This document shows positions 32,719 through 41,390 of a stretch of 64,000 nt of DNA, piece after piece. The DNA is from Altericroceibacterium spongiae (lineage in GTDB: Bacteria > Pseudomonadota > Alphaproteobacteria > Sphingomonadales > Sphingomonadaceae): assembly GCF_003610805.1 (NCBI RefSeq), contig NZ_RAPF01000001.1:620001-684000 (forward strand), read 5' to 3'. The notes under the pieces were generated by a model that did no database searches, had not been told where the DNA came from, and worked only from the letters and a program-made list of their open reading frames with translations. The stretch's first letter is position 1. The number at the start of each line of letters is the position of its first letter. The position numbers and the translations under genes are program-made.

Positions 32719-35004
32719 CTATTTTTTGCGCCCCTGATGGCGGATATTGCCGGGCCGTCCGCGCTTGCCCTGCATATATTTGCCCTTCTTGTCCTTCTTG
32801 TGCCCAGGCATACGCTCGCCACGTTTCTCGATCGGCGCACCATTGCTTTCGGGTGGCTCGAACTTGAGCGCACCTGTCAGCGGATTGGCTTCGGCCAGAC
32901 GCAGTTCCAGCATATCGCCGGGCGCGAATGTTTCGCGCGTTTTCTCGCCGATCAGCGCCTGCGCCGCTTCGTCATAATGATAGAAGTCCGAACCGAGTGA
33001 AGAAACGGGCACCAGACCGTCTCCGCCAAGGCCGACAATAGTGGCAAAGAAACCGAAGCGCTGCACACCGGTAATCCGTGTCTGGAAGACTTCGCCTACC
33101 CGGCCCGAAAGCCAGGCGGCCATATAACGGTCAACCGTGTCGCGCTCGGCTGCCATGGCCCGGCGCTCGGTATCGCTGATCGCGTCGCTGATCTTGGAAA
33201 GATCGGCCCGGTCCTTGTCCGACAGGCCCGAATGCGGTGGCAGTCCGTTTTTCGGATCGGGTTGTTCCAGCCCGAAAGCATCGACCAGCGCGCGATGGAC
33301 CAGCAGATCGGCATAACGCCGGATCGGTGAAGTGAAATGGGCGTAGCTGCCCAGTGCGAGCCCGAAATGCCCTGCATTGGCCGGGCCGTAATAAGCCTGT
33401 GTCTGGCTGCGAAGCACCGCCTCCATCACCTGCGCTTTTTCGGCCGGATCGGCGACATCCTTCAGCATTCTGTTGAACAGGCCCGGTGTAATCACCTGCC
33501 CCAGTGCCAGCTTGCGGCCGAAGGTTTCGAGATAATCGCGCAAAGCCACCAGCTTTTCACGCGAAGGCGTCTCATGAATACGGTAGACAACAGGTGCCGT
33601 CTTGCTTTCCAGCGCTTTGGCCGCTGCGACATTGGCCGCGATCATGAAATCCTCGACCACGCGATGCGCATCGAGTCTCTCGCGCACCGCCACTTCGGCA
33701 ATCCGCCCCTGATCGTCGAGCACGACACGCCGCTCAGGCAGATCGAGTTCGAGCGGATCGCGCTTGTCGCGTGCGGTTTCAAGCGCCTGCCAGGCATCCC
33801 ATAAGTGAGCCAGATTCTCCCCGGCCCGGTTTTCGTCGATCCGTGCCTGCGCTTCTTCATAAGCGATGACTTCGGCGATCCGAACGAGCGCGCGGGTAAA
33901 GCGCCATTTCGTGACCTGCCCGTTTTGCGCGATATGCAGGTGGCAGACCATCGCCGCACGATCTTCCCCCTCGCGCAGCGAACAGACATCGGCGCTGAGC
34001 ACTTCGGGCAGCATCGGAACGACGCGGTCAGGGAAATAGACCGAGTTGCCCCGCTTCCTCGCTTCGCGGTCGAGCGCACCACCGGGGCGGACATAAAAGC
34101 TCACATCGGCAATGGCGACAATCGCGTTGAAACCCCCTTCCCCGTCGGGTTCGGCCCAGATCGCATCGTCATGATCGCGCGCATCAGCCGGATCGATTGC
34201 CACAATCGGAATATGGCGCAGGTCTTCGCGTTTCTGGCCCTGTACTGTTACGCTCGACGCCCGTTCTGCCTCGTTCAGCGCCTCTTCGGGAAATTCGAAA
34301 GGAATGCCGTATTTGTGGATCGCGATCAGGCTGTAAGCCTTGGGAGCCAGCGGATCTCCAAGCACTTCGACCACTTTGACACCCGCTCTTGGAGAGCGAC
34401 CGGCAGGTTCGGCCAGAACCAGATTACCCTTCTCGGCATTACCCAGATCGGCAATAGGCGGCGAGTTGCGAATGCGTTTATCGACCGGCGAAAGCCAGCC
34501 TTTTCCCCGTCCATCGAGTTCCACGACACCCAGAATCGCTTCGAAACGATCGGGCAGTTTTTTCATCGGATGGGCGATCCAACCTGTTCCGGCCTGCTCG
34601 GTCCGGGCCAGAACCCGATCACCCTTGCGCAATGCCGCACCCTTCTTCTTCTCGATCATCCGCAGCCTTGGCGGCGGTGTCGCATCGTCAGGAGACCAGC
34701 TGTCCGGAATGGCGAAAGCCTCACCATCCTCTATCTCCATAACCCGCAAAACCGTGACTTTCGGCAGGCCTCCCATGCGATGATAGGCGGTCCTCCTTCC
34801 GTCGATCAGACCTTCCTCAGCCATATCCTTAAGCCGCTTTTTAAGAGCGATCTTCTCCTGCCCCTTCAGGCCGAAAGCCTTGGCGATTTCTCGCTTCCCG
34901 GCAGGTTTGTCGGAGGTCTGGATAAATTCAAGGATCTGCTCCCGGCTCGGCAAGCCGGGAGTTTTCTTGTGCGTTTGTGTCGGTTTAGGAGCCATTCGGC
35001 TCAT
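32719..35004 (-). CDS. rnr: Ribonuclease R
   Basis: A 761-residue 3'-5' exoribonuclease that degrades structured RNA. Order: N-terminal helix-turn-helix and cold-shock domains, RNB catalytic domain with the Mg ligands in IDPADARDHDDAIW, C-terminal S1 domain (VGEVFQTRITGVQRFGFFAT), and a Lys/Gly-rich tail (GHKKDKKGKYMQGKRGRPGN). Start is at 35004, or MAPKPT at 34995; no strong ribosome-binding site is seen for either. It lies 28 bp downstream of proS and reads the same way. Confidence 0.95.
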   Translation of the reverse strand: MSRMAPKPTQTHKKTPGLPSREQILEFIQTSDKPAGKREIAKAFGLKGQEKIALKKRLKDMAEEGLIDGRRTAYHRMGGLPKVTVLRVMEIEDGEAFAIPDSWSPDDATPPPRLRMIEKKKGAALRKGDRVLARTEQAGTGWIAHPMKKLPDRFEAILGVVELDGRGKGWLSPVDKRIRNSPPIADLGNAEKGNLVLAEPAGRSPRAGVKVVEVLGDPLAPKAYSLIAIHKYGIPFEFPEEALNEAERASSVTVQGQKREDLRHIPIVAIDPADARDHDDAIWAEPDGEGGFNAIVAIADVSFYVRPGGALDREARKRGNSVYFPDRVVPMLPEVLSADVCSLREGEDRAAMVCHLHIAQNGQVTKWRFTRALVRIAEVIAYEEAQARIDENRAGENLAHLWDAWQALETARDKRDPLELDLPERRVVLDDQGRIAEVAVRERLDAHRVVEDFMIAANVAAAKALESKTAPVVYRIHETPSREKLVALRDYLETFGRKLALGQVITPGLFNRMLKDVADPAEKAQVMEAVLRSQTQAYYGPANAGHFGLALGSYAHFTSPIRRYADLLVHRALVDAFGLEQPDPKNGLPPHSGLSDKDRADLSKISDAISDTERRAMAAERDTVDRYMAAWLSGRVGEVFQTRITGVQRFGFFATIVGLGGDGLVPVSSLGSDFYHYDEAAQALIGEKTRETFAPGDMLELRLAEANPLTGALKFEPPESNGAPIEKRGERMPGHKKDKKGKYMQGKRGRPGNIRHQGRKK

Positions 35005-35032
35005 CTATAGCATGGACAGGCTGCGGTCACGC

Positions 35033-36574
35033 TCAATAGGCACGAGCGACATAAATCCTTTCCACGGCCGGTCTGCCGGTGAAGATACAGGCGCCTTCAG
35101 CGGGAACCGCATTCACCGGAACATTTCGGAAAGTCAGCTTCAGGCCTTTCAGTTTCTCTACCACAGCATCCAGTTCTTCACCTGTCGGCCGGGCCCATTG
35201 CACCTCAACCCAGCCCGGATAGCGCGCTTCGCTTCTGAAGAAAGCCGTCAACTCTTCGAATGTATTGATATCCCGTGCAATCGCATTTTCACGACGCGCC
35301 AGAGCTTCATCATACAGCGCATCCTGAATGTCTTCGAGCAGACCGGAAATCTCAGCTACACAATCGAGACGGGAAGGACCGTGAAAAGCTGGCTTTGCAT
35401 CTTCGCCCCAGAGCTGATCGCGGCGCAGCAAGGTCACCTTGCCCTGCTCAAGATCGCGCCCGCCAACCTCGATAATAACCGGCACACCTTTACGCACCCA
35501 GCCCCAGCGCTTGGGCGCGGGCTTACCCGGCTTCAGATCGAGCCGGACGCGGACGGGCTCACGCAAAGCGTCTTGTTTGCAAATAGCATCGCGCAATTCT
35601 TCGCAATATTCTATCAGCGCCGCATCACCGTCATTGCCCCGCAGCATCGGCAGGATCACCACCTGAACGGGCGCGATAGCAGGCGGTACGCGCAAACCAT
35701 CATCATCACCATGTGTCATGATAACGCCGCCGATCAGGCGCGTGGAAACACCCCAGCTTGTCGTATGGGCAAGTTCCTGCTGGCCTTCCTTATTTTGAAA
35801 ACGGATATTGGCCGCTTCGGCAAAACTGGTTCCAAGATAATGCGATGTACCGGCCTGCAACGCCTTACCGTCCTGCATCATAGCTTCGATCGACCAGGTT
35901 TCAAGAGCGCCGGGAAAGCGTTCATTCTCAGGCTTTTCACCCGCAATCACCGGAAGGGCGAGTTGCTCCTCGGCAAAAGCACGATAAACTTCAAGCATGC
36001 GCAGCGTGTGTTCCCTGGCGCTTTCTGTATCGGCATGCGCCGTATGCCCTTCCTGCCAAAGAAACTCACTGGTGCGCAGAAACATGCGGGTTCGCATTTC
36101 CCAGCGCATCACATTGGCCCATTGGTTAAGCTTGAGCGGCAGGTCCCGCCAACTCTGGATCCACCGGCTCATGGCATCGCCGAAAATAGTTTCCGAAGTC
36201 GGACGAATGACCAGAGGTTCTTCCAGCCTGGCTTCAGGATCGGGAACCAGCCCTCCCTTATCACTGGCGATCAGACGGTGGTGCGTCACCACAGCCATTT
36301 CCTTGGCGAAACCGTCCACATGTTCGGCCTCACGCTCGAAATTCGACAGCGGAATCAGCAAAGGGAAATAACAATTATCGTGACCGGTATCCTTGATACG
36401 CCGGTCCAGAAGCTGCTGCATCCTTTCCCATATGCCATAGCCCCATGGCTTAATCACCATGCAGCCGCGCACACCCGATTCTTCGGCAAGGTCGGCCGCT
36501 GTAATAACTTCCTGATACCATTGCGCGAAATCATCGTCGCGGCGGATCGGCAAGGCGTGGCGAATCTCTGACAC
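35033..36574 (-). CDS. proS: Prolyl-tRNA synthetase, archaeal/eukaryal-like type
   Basis: A 513-residue class II synthetase that charges tRNA-Pro. Motif 2 reads MRWEMRTRMFLRTSEFLWQE and motif 3 lies in the AIAPVQVVILPM/THGDDDGLRVPP region; the C-terminus ends in ARAY, the buried terminal tyrosine of the archaeal/eukaryal form. There is no INS editing insertion between motifs 2 and 3. Most alphaproteobacteria carry a shorter form of about 440 residues, so this is the type 3 form seen in part of the sphingomonads. It is the only proS in the window. Confidence 0.94.
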   Translation of the reverse strand: MSEIRHALPIRRDDDFAQWYQEVITAADLAEESGVRGCMVIKPWGYGIWERMQQLLDRRIKDTGHDNCYFPLLIPLSNFEREAEHVDGFAKEMAVVTHHRLIASDKGGLVPDPEARLEEPLVIRPTSETIFGDAMSRWIQSWRDLPLKLNQWANVMRWEMRTRMFLRTSEFLWQEGHTAHADTESAREHTLRMLEVYRAFAEEQLALPVIAGEKPENERFPGALETWSIEAMMQDGKALQAGTSHYLGTSFAEAANIRFQNKEGQQELAHTTSWGVSTRLIGGVIMTHGDDDGLRVPPAIAPVQVVILPMLRGNDGDAALIEYCEELRDAICKQDALREPVRVRLDLKPGKPAPKRWGWVRKGVPVIIEVGGRDLEQGKVTLLRRDQLWGEDAKPAFHGPSRLDCVAEISGLLEDIQDALYDEALARRENAIARDINTFEELTAFFRSEARYPGWVEVQWARPTGEELDAVVEKLKGLKLTFRNVPVNAVPAEGACIFTGRPAVERIYVARAY

Positions 36575-36630
36575 TAAACGGGCTTTCGAATCACTGAATT
36601 GAACAAGGAGCCCGCATGACTTGCCGCGAG

Positions 36631-37209
36631 CTATTTGCCAAGCTGATCGAGCTTTTTCTGCATTTCCGCCATCTGTTTACGCAACGCATCCAGATCATTA
36701 TCGGAATTCCGGGAAGACGAGGTGTCCGCACCCGCCGCACTTGCTGTCTTGGGCATAAATGCACTGGTTGCCGCTTCCAGCATGGCCATATTGGTTTCCG
36801 CCATCTTAGCCAGCGCATCGGGAGACATGCTTGTGGAAAAGGTGTCCTGCAACTTGCGCTGGTTGGCCTGAAAATTCTGCATCGATGCTTCAAGATAGAA
36901 CGGCATGATCGATTGCATCGAATTTCCATACATGGCGATCAATTGGCGCAGGAAGCTAATCGGCAACATCTGTTCCCCATTTGCTTCTTCTTCCATGATG
37001 ATCTGGGTCAGGATGGCATGGGTAATATCATTACCGGTTTTGGCATCAAGCACCTGAAAATCGATGCCTTCCCGCGTCATGCGAGCAAGATCGTCCAGCG
37101 TGATATAGCTTGAAGACTTGGTATTATACAGCCGGCGATTGGCGTATTTCTTAATAATCACCGGGTCTTGTTCGGTGTCTGATTTGTCGGTCACAGAACC
37201 ATCTCCCAC
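36631..37209 (-). CDS. phaR: PhaR polyhydroxyalkanoate synthesis regulator
   Basis: A 192-residue DNA- and PHA-binding repressor. The PHB/PHA accumulation regulator domain is at residues 17-80 (IIKKYANRRLYNTKSSSYIT, LDDLARM); a middle domain follows (LPISFLRQLIAMYGNSMQSI) and the C-terminus is coiled (LDALRKQMAEMQKKLDQLGK). In family members it represses phasin genes and leaves DNA when granules form. No PHA synthase or phasin gene is near, only proS (56 bp downstream) and alr. Confidence 0.93.
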   Translation of the reverse strand: MGDGSVTDKSDTEQDPVIIKKYANRRLYNTKSSSYITLDDLARMTREGIDFQVLDAKTGNDITHAILTQIIMEEEANGEQMLPISFLRQLIAMYGNSMQSIMPFYLEASMQNFQANQRKLQDTFSTSMSPDALAKMAETNMAMLEAATSAFMPKTASAAGADTSSSRNSDNDLDALRKQMAEMQKKLDQLGK

Positions 37210-37273
37210 TGTTTAAGAAGATAGTAGCATTTTCCTGATGTGCAGCGCAACATAGTTACGACTCCCAACCAGA

Positions 37274-38320
37274 TTAATCATGAAGCCTCTGCCCCAAAAT
37301 TGTCAGCAGCTCATATTGAGATAATCCTGTAGCTGCCGAAGCTTCAGGAAGGCCATAAGCCAGTGTGACCCAGTCACCTTCAGAAATATCAGGCGCTGCA
37401 CTACAATCGACGACAGCCATATCCATCGAGATTTTTCCAAGGAGCGGCAGAATCTTATTTTCAAACTGAAAACACCCTGCCTTAGCCCATAGACGCAAAA
37501 AACCATCTGCGTAACCGAGTGAAATGACTGCTGTACGCATCGGTCGAGGTGCTGTGAAAGTGGCATTATAGCCTATGCTTGCTCCGGCATCGACTTGCCT
37601 GATGGCTATGACGGCGGCTTGCGGGAAAGCAACCTGTTCGATCGCTTCAGCCATTTCAGACCGGGGAACACCCCCGTAAAGTGCAAGGCCCGGTCGTGTC
37701 ACATCGAAGTGATAATCCGGCCCCAATGCTATCCCCGCACTGCTGGCAAGACTTTTGCCCGCAGAGGATATGGCGGCAAAGGCGTTATGTGCTTTTTCCA
37801 GTTGAATTAGGTTGAGCGGATGATCTTCATCCGCACAGGCAAGATGTGACAGGACAAGCTGAACATCGAGCTTGCGCAGTACCGGATCGTTCACTTCGCT
37901 CAAATCCAGACCGAGACGATTAATGCCGGTATCGACCATCACATCGCATGGCCCTGCACCGGCATTCAGCCAGAGATGAGCCTGTTCAAGGCTATTGATG
38001 ACCGGTCGCAAACCTACCGATCTGGCAAAAGCGGCTTCTTCCGTATTACGCGGTCCGTGCAGGACCGAAATATTTCGAGGAGCAATATGATCTAATAATG
38101 TTGAGGCTTCGGACCAGTGAGCGATAAAGAAATCTTCAACTCCGCACCGATGAAGGATCGGCGCTACTCGCTCTGCGCCCAGCCCGTACGCATTCGCTTT
38201 AATAGCCGCACCTGCACGTGCTGTACCGGACAATGTGTCGAGCCTTTTCCAGTTCCTGCCCAGTGCTTCCTCATCAATATGCAGGTGAAGACTGGGAGCG
38301 GGATTGGCAGGAAGAGACAT
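37274..38320 (-). CDS. alr: Alanine racemase
   Basis: A 348-residue PLP enzyme making D-alanine for peptidoglycan. PLP Lys41 is in AAIKANAYGLG; the second catalytic base, Tyr, is in IGYNATFTAP; GYADGF and KISMDMAVVDCS are conserved in the C-terminal beta domain. Slightly shorter than the usual 360-380 residues. It follows the IscU-like gene by 85 bp on the same strand. Confidence 0.95.
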   Translation of the reverse strand: MSLPANPAPSLHLHIDEEALGRNWKRLDTLSGTARAGAAIKANAYGLGAERVAPILHRCGVEDFFIAHWSEASTLLDHIAPRNISVLHGPRNTEEAAFARSVGLRPVINSLEQAHLWLNAGAGPCDVMVDTGINRLGLDLSEVNDPVLRKLDVQLVLSHLACADEDHPLNLIQLEKAHNAFAAISSAGKSLASSAGIALGPDYHFDVTRPGLALYGGVPRSEMAEAIEQVAFPQAAVIAIRQVDAGASIGYNATFTAPRPMRTAVISLGYADGFLRLWAKAGCFQFENKILPLLGKISMDMAVVDCSAAPDISEGDWVTLAYGLPEASAATGLSQYELLTILGQRLHD

Positions 38321-38405
38321 TGAGACATACTCATATCCGGTGACGGGGAGCCATCAACAGCAGGAAACATTATGGATGAGCGATAACCGGCTTACGTTTT
38401 TTGCG

Positions 38406-38831
38406 CTAGGGGCTGGTTGTCAGCGCTCTTTGAGCAGCCTGCCATGGCAAACGAATAGCCCCATGTCGGCCGGGAAAATCTCTCGCCGTAGCGATCAGCT
38501 CGATATCGGGCCAGTCAGGGAGCGCACCGTTATGCTCAAGCCAGCCATCGAGCTCTTTCTGCATCCTTTCGATATCTGCTAGTTTTTTTCCCTGAGCATG
38601 GCGTGCAAATATAGCGGCTGAAGCCTGACCAATTGCGCAAGCCTGAACTGCCATGCCCAAATCGCAAATATGTCCAGAAGCGTCCGTTTCCAGATTAAGA
38701 GTCAGCATGCTCCCGCAGCTTGGAGATCTGGCATCCCCGACAAAACTCAATGAAGTTTTTGCTGGATATTCAGCTAGTTCCACAGTCAAACCAAGCAATT
38801 CAGGTGTATAGAGTTTCTCTGGCGAACTCAT
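38406..38831 (-). CDS. IscU/SufU-like iron-sulfur scaffold domain protein
   Basis: A 141-residue protein of the NifU N-terminal family. The three cysteine positions of the scaffold are visible: SPSCGSML (Cys39), HICDLG (Cys56, unusual context) and QACAIGQASAAIF (Cys65, the key thiol before the conserved helix). It may help assemble or deliver Fe-S clusters. The start ATG is 1 base after the cvpA stop, so it is translationally coupled to cvpA; the longer frame to 38897 overlaps cvpA and is not used. Common beside radA-cvpA in sphingomonads. Confidence 0.85.
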   Translation of the reverse strand: MSSPEKLYTPELLGLTVELAEYPAKTSLSFVGDARSPSCGSMLTLNLETDASGHICDLGMAVQACAIGQASAAIFARHAQGKKLADIERMQKELDGWLEHNGALPDWPDIELIATARDFPGRHGAIRLPWQAAQRALTTSP

Positions 38832-38832
38832 A

Positions 38833-39372
38833 TCAGAAAAAATCCGTTTCGCCTTTGTCATTCCCTGCACCATAGTCGAGAAGCTCCTGCCGTTCATCTA
38901 TGATGTGAACAAGCTCATCTGTGCTGGCATTGACGAATGGATAGGTCCGCGCTGTCACAATCCACTCAGGACGCCCATTTTCTCCCCAGATCGTATCATA
39001 AATGAGCACGACCAGAGAGAAACACATGACGACAATAATAGCGCCTTTAATAGTTCCGAAGCCAAAGCCCAGAACACGATCAATCGGGCCCAGAACCGAA
39101 GCTCTCGATGTGCGACCGGCCCAGTTAGCCAGTACGCGCATCGCAGCATAAGGAATCAGCAAAAGCAAAGCGAAAGCCAGGACAGCCGCCGCTGACGGTG
39201 ATTCGAGATAAGGAAAAAGAAAAGCTGTAAGATCCGTGTGAAGGTAATAGATCGCGACAATTGCCGCACCCCATGCTGCAAGTGACAGAACCTCCTGCAC
39301 AAAACCGCGCATAAAACCGCGGACTGCACCAAGGCCGACAATCAGCAAAACTATGATATCAAAGCCGGTCAT
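38833..39372 (-). CDS. cvpA: CvpA family membrane protein
   Basis: A 179-residue protein with four membrane helices. The family signature at the start is MTGFDIIVLLIVGLGAVRGF with RGFVQEVLSLAAWG; VLGFGFGTIKG lies near residue 105. CvpA homologues are needed for colicin V secretion in E. coli and for envelope stress resistance; the biochemical role is unknown. It starts 12 bases after radA and abuts the IscU-like gene. Confidence 0.93.
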   Translation of the reverse strand: MTGFDIIVLLIVGLGAVRGFMRGFVQEVLSLAAWGAAIVAIYYLHTDLTAFLFPYLESPSAAAVLAFALLLLIPYAAMRVLANWAGRTSRASVLGPIDRVLGFGFGTIKGAIIVVMCFSLVVLIYDTIWGENGRPEWIVTARTYPFVNASTDELVHIIDERQELLDYGAGNDKGETDFF

Positions 39373-39384
39373 TCGAGTATCCGA

Positions 39385-40752
39385 CTATGACGATGGCACA
39401 ATCCGGTCAACGAGCTTGAACAATCCCGATAGATTTTCATAGGTAATGCCACTGATATCCTGACCGGTATCAGACGGCCCGAAACCATGCTCAAAACCCA
39501 GTTTGGCGGCTTCTCTCATACGCAGACCCGCATGGGCTACCGGCCGGATTTCTCCGGCCAGAGAAACCTCTCCGATCCAGACAGACTTTTTGATTAGCGG
39601 TCTATCCGCCAGTGCCGAGACCAGCGCCGCCGCCACAGCCAGATCTGCCGCAGGATCCTGCAAGCGATATCCACCGGACACGTTGAGATAAACTTCTGCT
39701 GTGGAAAAGTTCAGTCCGCAACGCGATTCCAATACAGCCAGCAGCATCGCCAGACGCCCACTATCCCAGCCGACAACAGCACGTCTGGGCGTAGCGCCGC
39801 TTTGCAGGCGGACAATCAGCGCCTGAATTTCTATCAGAACAGGACGAGTGCCTTCTATCGCTGGAAAGATAGCACTTCCGGCCACCGGCTGGTCCTGCCC
39901 CGACAAAAATAACAGCGAAGGATTGGCGACCTCCTCAAGTCCCTGCCCGGCCATGGCGAACACCCCGATTTCATCCACAGCACCGAAGCGATTTTTGAGC
40001 GCCCGCAATATACGATATTGATGGCTTCTTTCTCCTTCGAAGCTCATCACAACATCAACCATATGTTCAAGAACACGGGGCCCGGCGATGTTTCCGTCCT
40101 TGGTGACATGACCTACAAGGATCAGCGCAACGCCGCTCTCCTTTGCATAGCGGATCAATTCGAAAGCACAGCCACGCACCTGACTAACGGTTCCCGGCGC
40201 TCCTTCTATCGTGTCGGAATGCATCGTCTGGATAGAATCGATCACCAACAAAGCCGGCGGAGCCATGGCATTCAGTGTGGTCAGAATATCTCTTACTGAG
40301 GTGGCCGAGGCGAGCCGGATCGGGGCATCCTTGTGGCCAAGCCTTGCAGCACGCATCCGCACCTGTGCGGAAGCTTCCTCGCCGCTGACATAGACAACAT
40401 CCTGTCCGGCATCAGCTATGGCAGCAGAAGCTTGCAACAATAATGTCGATTTCCCGATACCTGGATCGCCACCCATGAGAATTGCGGAACCAGGCACCAG
40501 CCCGCCACCTAAAGCACGATCGAACTCGGCGAGCCCAGTGCTGCGGCGTTCCAGTGTTTCACCTGGTGTATCAAGGGCCACGAATTCGATTTTCCGACCG
40601 CCGCTGGACAAATCGTGTTTTTGAGAAAAGACACTGGCCGGCGTATCCTCGACCAGAGTATTCCATTCCGCGCAGTCAGCACATTGTCCCTGCCAGCGAT
40701 GCGAAACCGCTCCGCAAGCCTGACAGATATATCGCCTCTTCGTTTTTGCCAT
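39385..40752 (-). CDS. radA: DNA repair protein RadA
   Basis: A 455-residue RecA-like helicase that migrates branches during recombination. N-terminal zinc finger (CQACGAVSHRWQGQCADC), Walker A (GGDPGIGKSTLL), the RadA-specific LKNRFGAVDEIGVF motif, and a Lon-like C-terminal domain (ALVSALADRPL, VAHAGLRMREA). Same strand as the phosphatase, dnaJ and dnaK genes upstream, and as cvpA downstream. Confidence 0.96.
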   Translation of the reverse strand: MAKTKRRYICQACGAVSHRWQGQCADCAEWNTLVEDTPASVFSQKHDLSSGGRKIEFVALDTPGETLERRSTGLAEFDRALGGGLVPGSAILMGGDPGIGKSTLLLQASAAIADAGQDVVYVSGEEASAQVRMRAARLGHKDAPIRLASATSVRDILTTLNAMAPPALLVIDSIQTMHSDTIEGAPGTVSQVRGCAFELIRYAKESGVALILVGHVTKDGNIAGPRVLEHMVDVVMSFEGERSHQYRILRALKNRFGAVDEIGVFAMAGQGLEEVANPSLLFLSGQDQPVAGSAIFPAIEGTRPVLIEIQALIVRLQSGATPRRAVVGWDSGRLAMLLAVLESRCGLNFSTAEVYLNVSGGYRLQDPAADLAVAAALVSALADRPLIKKSVWIGEVSLAGEIRPVAHAGLRMREAAKLGFEHGFGPSDTGQDISGITYENLSGLFKLVDRIVPSS

Positions 40753-40836
40753 AACTCAGGAATATCGGGAACGTAAGGAGAACGCAATTATCAAAAAGAA
40801 GCTTTCGATTATGGACCGAAGCGAGTCAGACAGATT

Positions 40837-40926
40837 TCAATCTGAGTCGGATGGCGAATTACCGAAAAGATCGATCATTGCATAATCGACTTCCCGGTCG
40901 CCATAATAACAGGCCGGATCGATCAT
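40837..40926 (-). pseudogene. Fructosamine-3-kinase family remnant
   Basis: A 29-codon frame begins MIDPACYYGDREVDYAMIDL and continues FG before diverging and stopping. The I-D-P-A-x-Y-Y-G-x-R-E-x-D-x-A-M-x-x-L-F-G string is the signature of fructosamine/ribulosamine 3-kinase (FN3K) proteins, some 60 residues from their C-terminus. Nothing else of the roughly 260-290 residue kinase remains. Its first codon overlaps the phosphatase stop (TAATG), so a deletion seems to have removed the N-terminal 200 codons or so right after the phosphatase gene. FN3K-like genes are known neighbours of LMW phosphatase genes in other bacteria. Not expected to be functional. Confidence 0.7.
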
Positions 40927-41390
40927 TATCGCCTGAACTTTGCCACCAGAGCATCGGCAGCAGCGCTCACATCTTCCCAGGTTCTGGCAAAACCATCCGC
41001 CCCACCAAAATAGGGGTCAGCTACTGGCTGTCCCTGACGCTCTTCCACCATATCCAGCAATAACATGATTTCCGCACTAGCATCGGATGGTGCACGTTGT
41101 CTGATGACTTCAAGATTATCGTCATCAAGCGCGAAGATATGTGTAAAACGCCGATAGTCCTCAGCATTGATCTGCCGGCCTTTTAAACCAGCGATGGAAA
41201 CACCATGGCGCTTCATTTCATCCTGCGCCCGTGGATCGGGCGGCTCACCAATATGCCAACTTCCCGTTCCCACAGAATCCACGAAAACATCGATTCCAGC
41301 TTTGTCTGCCGCCGCACGCAAAGCGCCTTCGGCCATCGGCGAGCGGCAGATATTCCCGAGACAAACAAATAAAAGCGCCGGCCTGCTCAC
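40926..41390 (-). CDS. Low-molecular-weight protein tyrosine phosphatase
   Basis: A 154-residue phosphatase. The P-loop is VCLGNICRSPMAEGAL with nucleophile Cys10 and Arg16; the general-acid loop is VADPYFGG. Substrates in bacteria include protein phosphotyrosine, arginine phosphate or phospho-glycated proteins. Its ATG overlaps the dnaJ stop (ATGA), so it is coupled to dnaJ. Directly after it comes a fructosamine-kinase remnant, which favours a former role in repair of glycated protein; this is inference. Confidence 0.94.
   Translation of the reverse strand: MSRPALLFVCLGNICRSPMAEGALRAAADKAGIDVFVDSVGTGSWHIGEPPDPRAQDEMKRHGVSIAGLKGRQINAEDYRRFTHIFALDDDNLEVIRQRAPSDASAEIMLLLDMVEERQGQPVADPYFGGADGFARTWEDVSAAADALVAKFRR

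Noticed and set aside
34880-36571. 563-codon plus-strand frame
   Set aside because: Antisense to proS, which carries all class II motifs.
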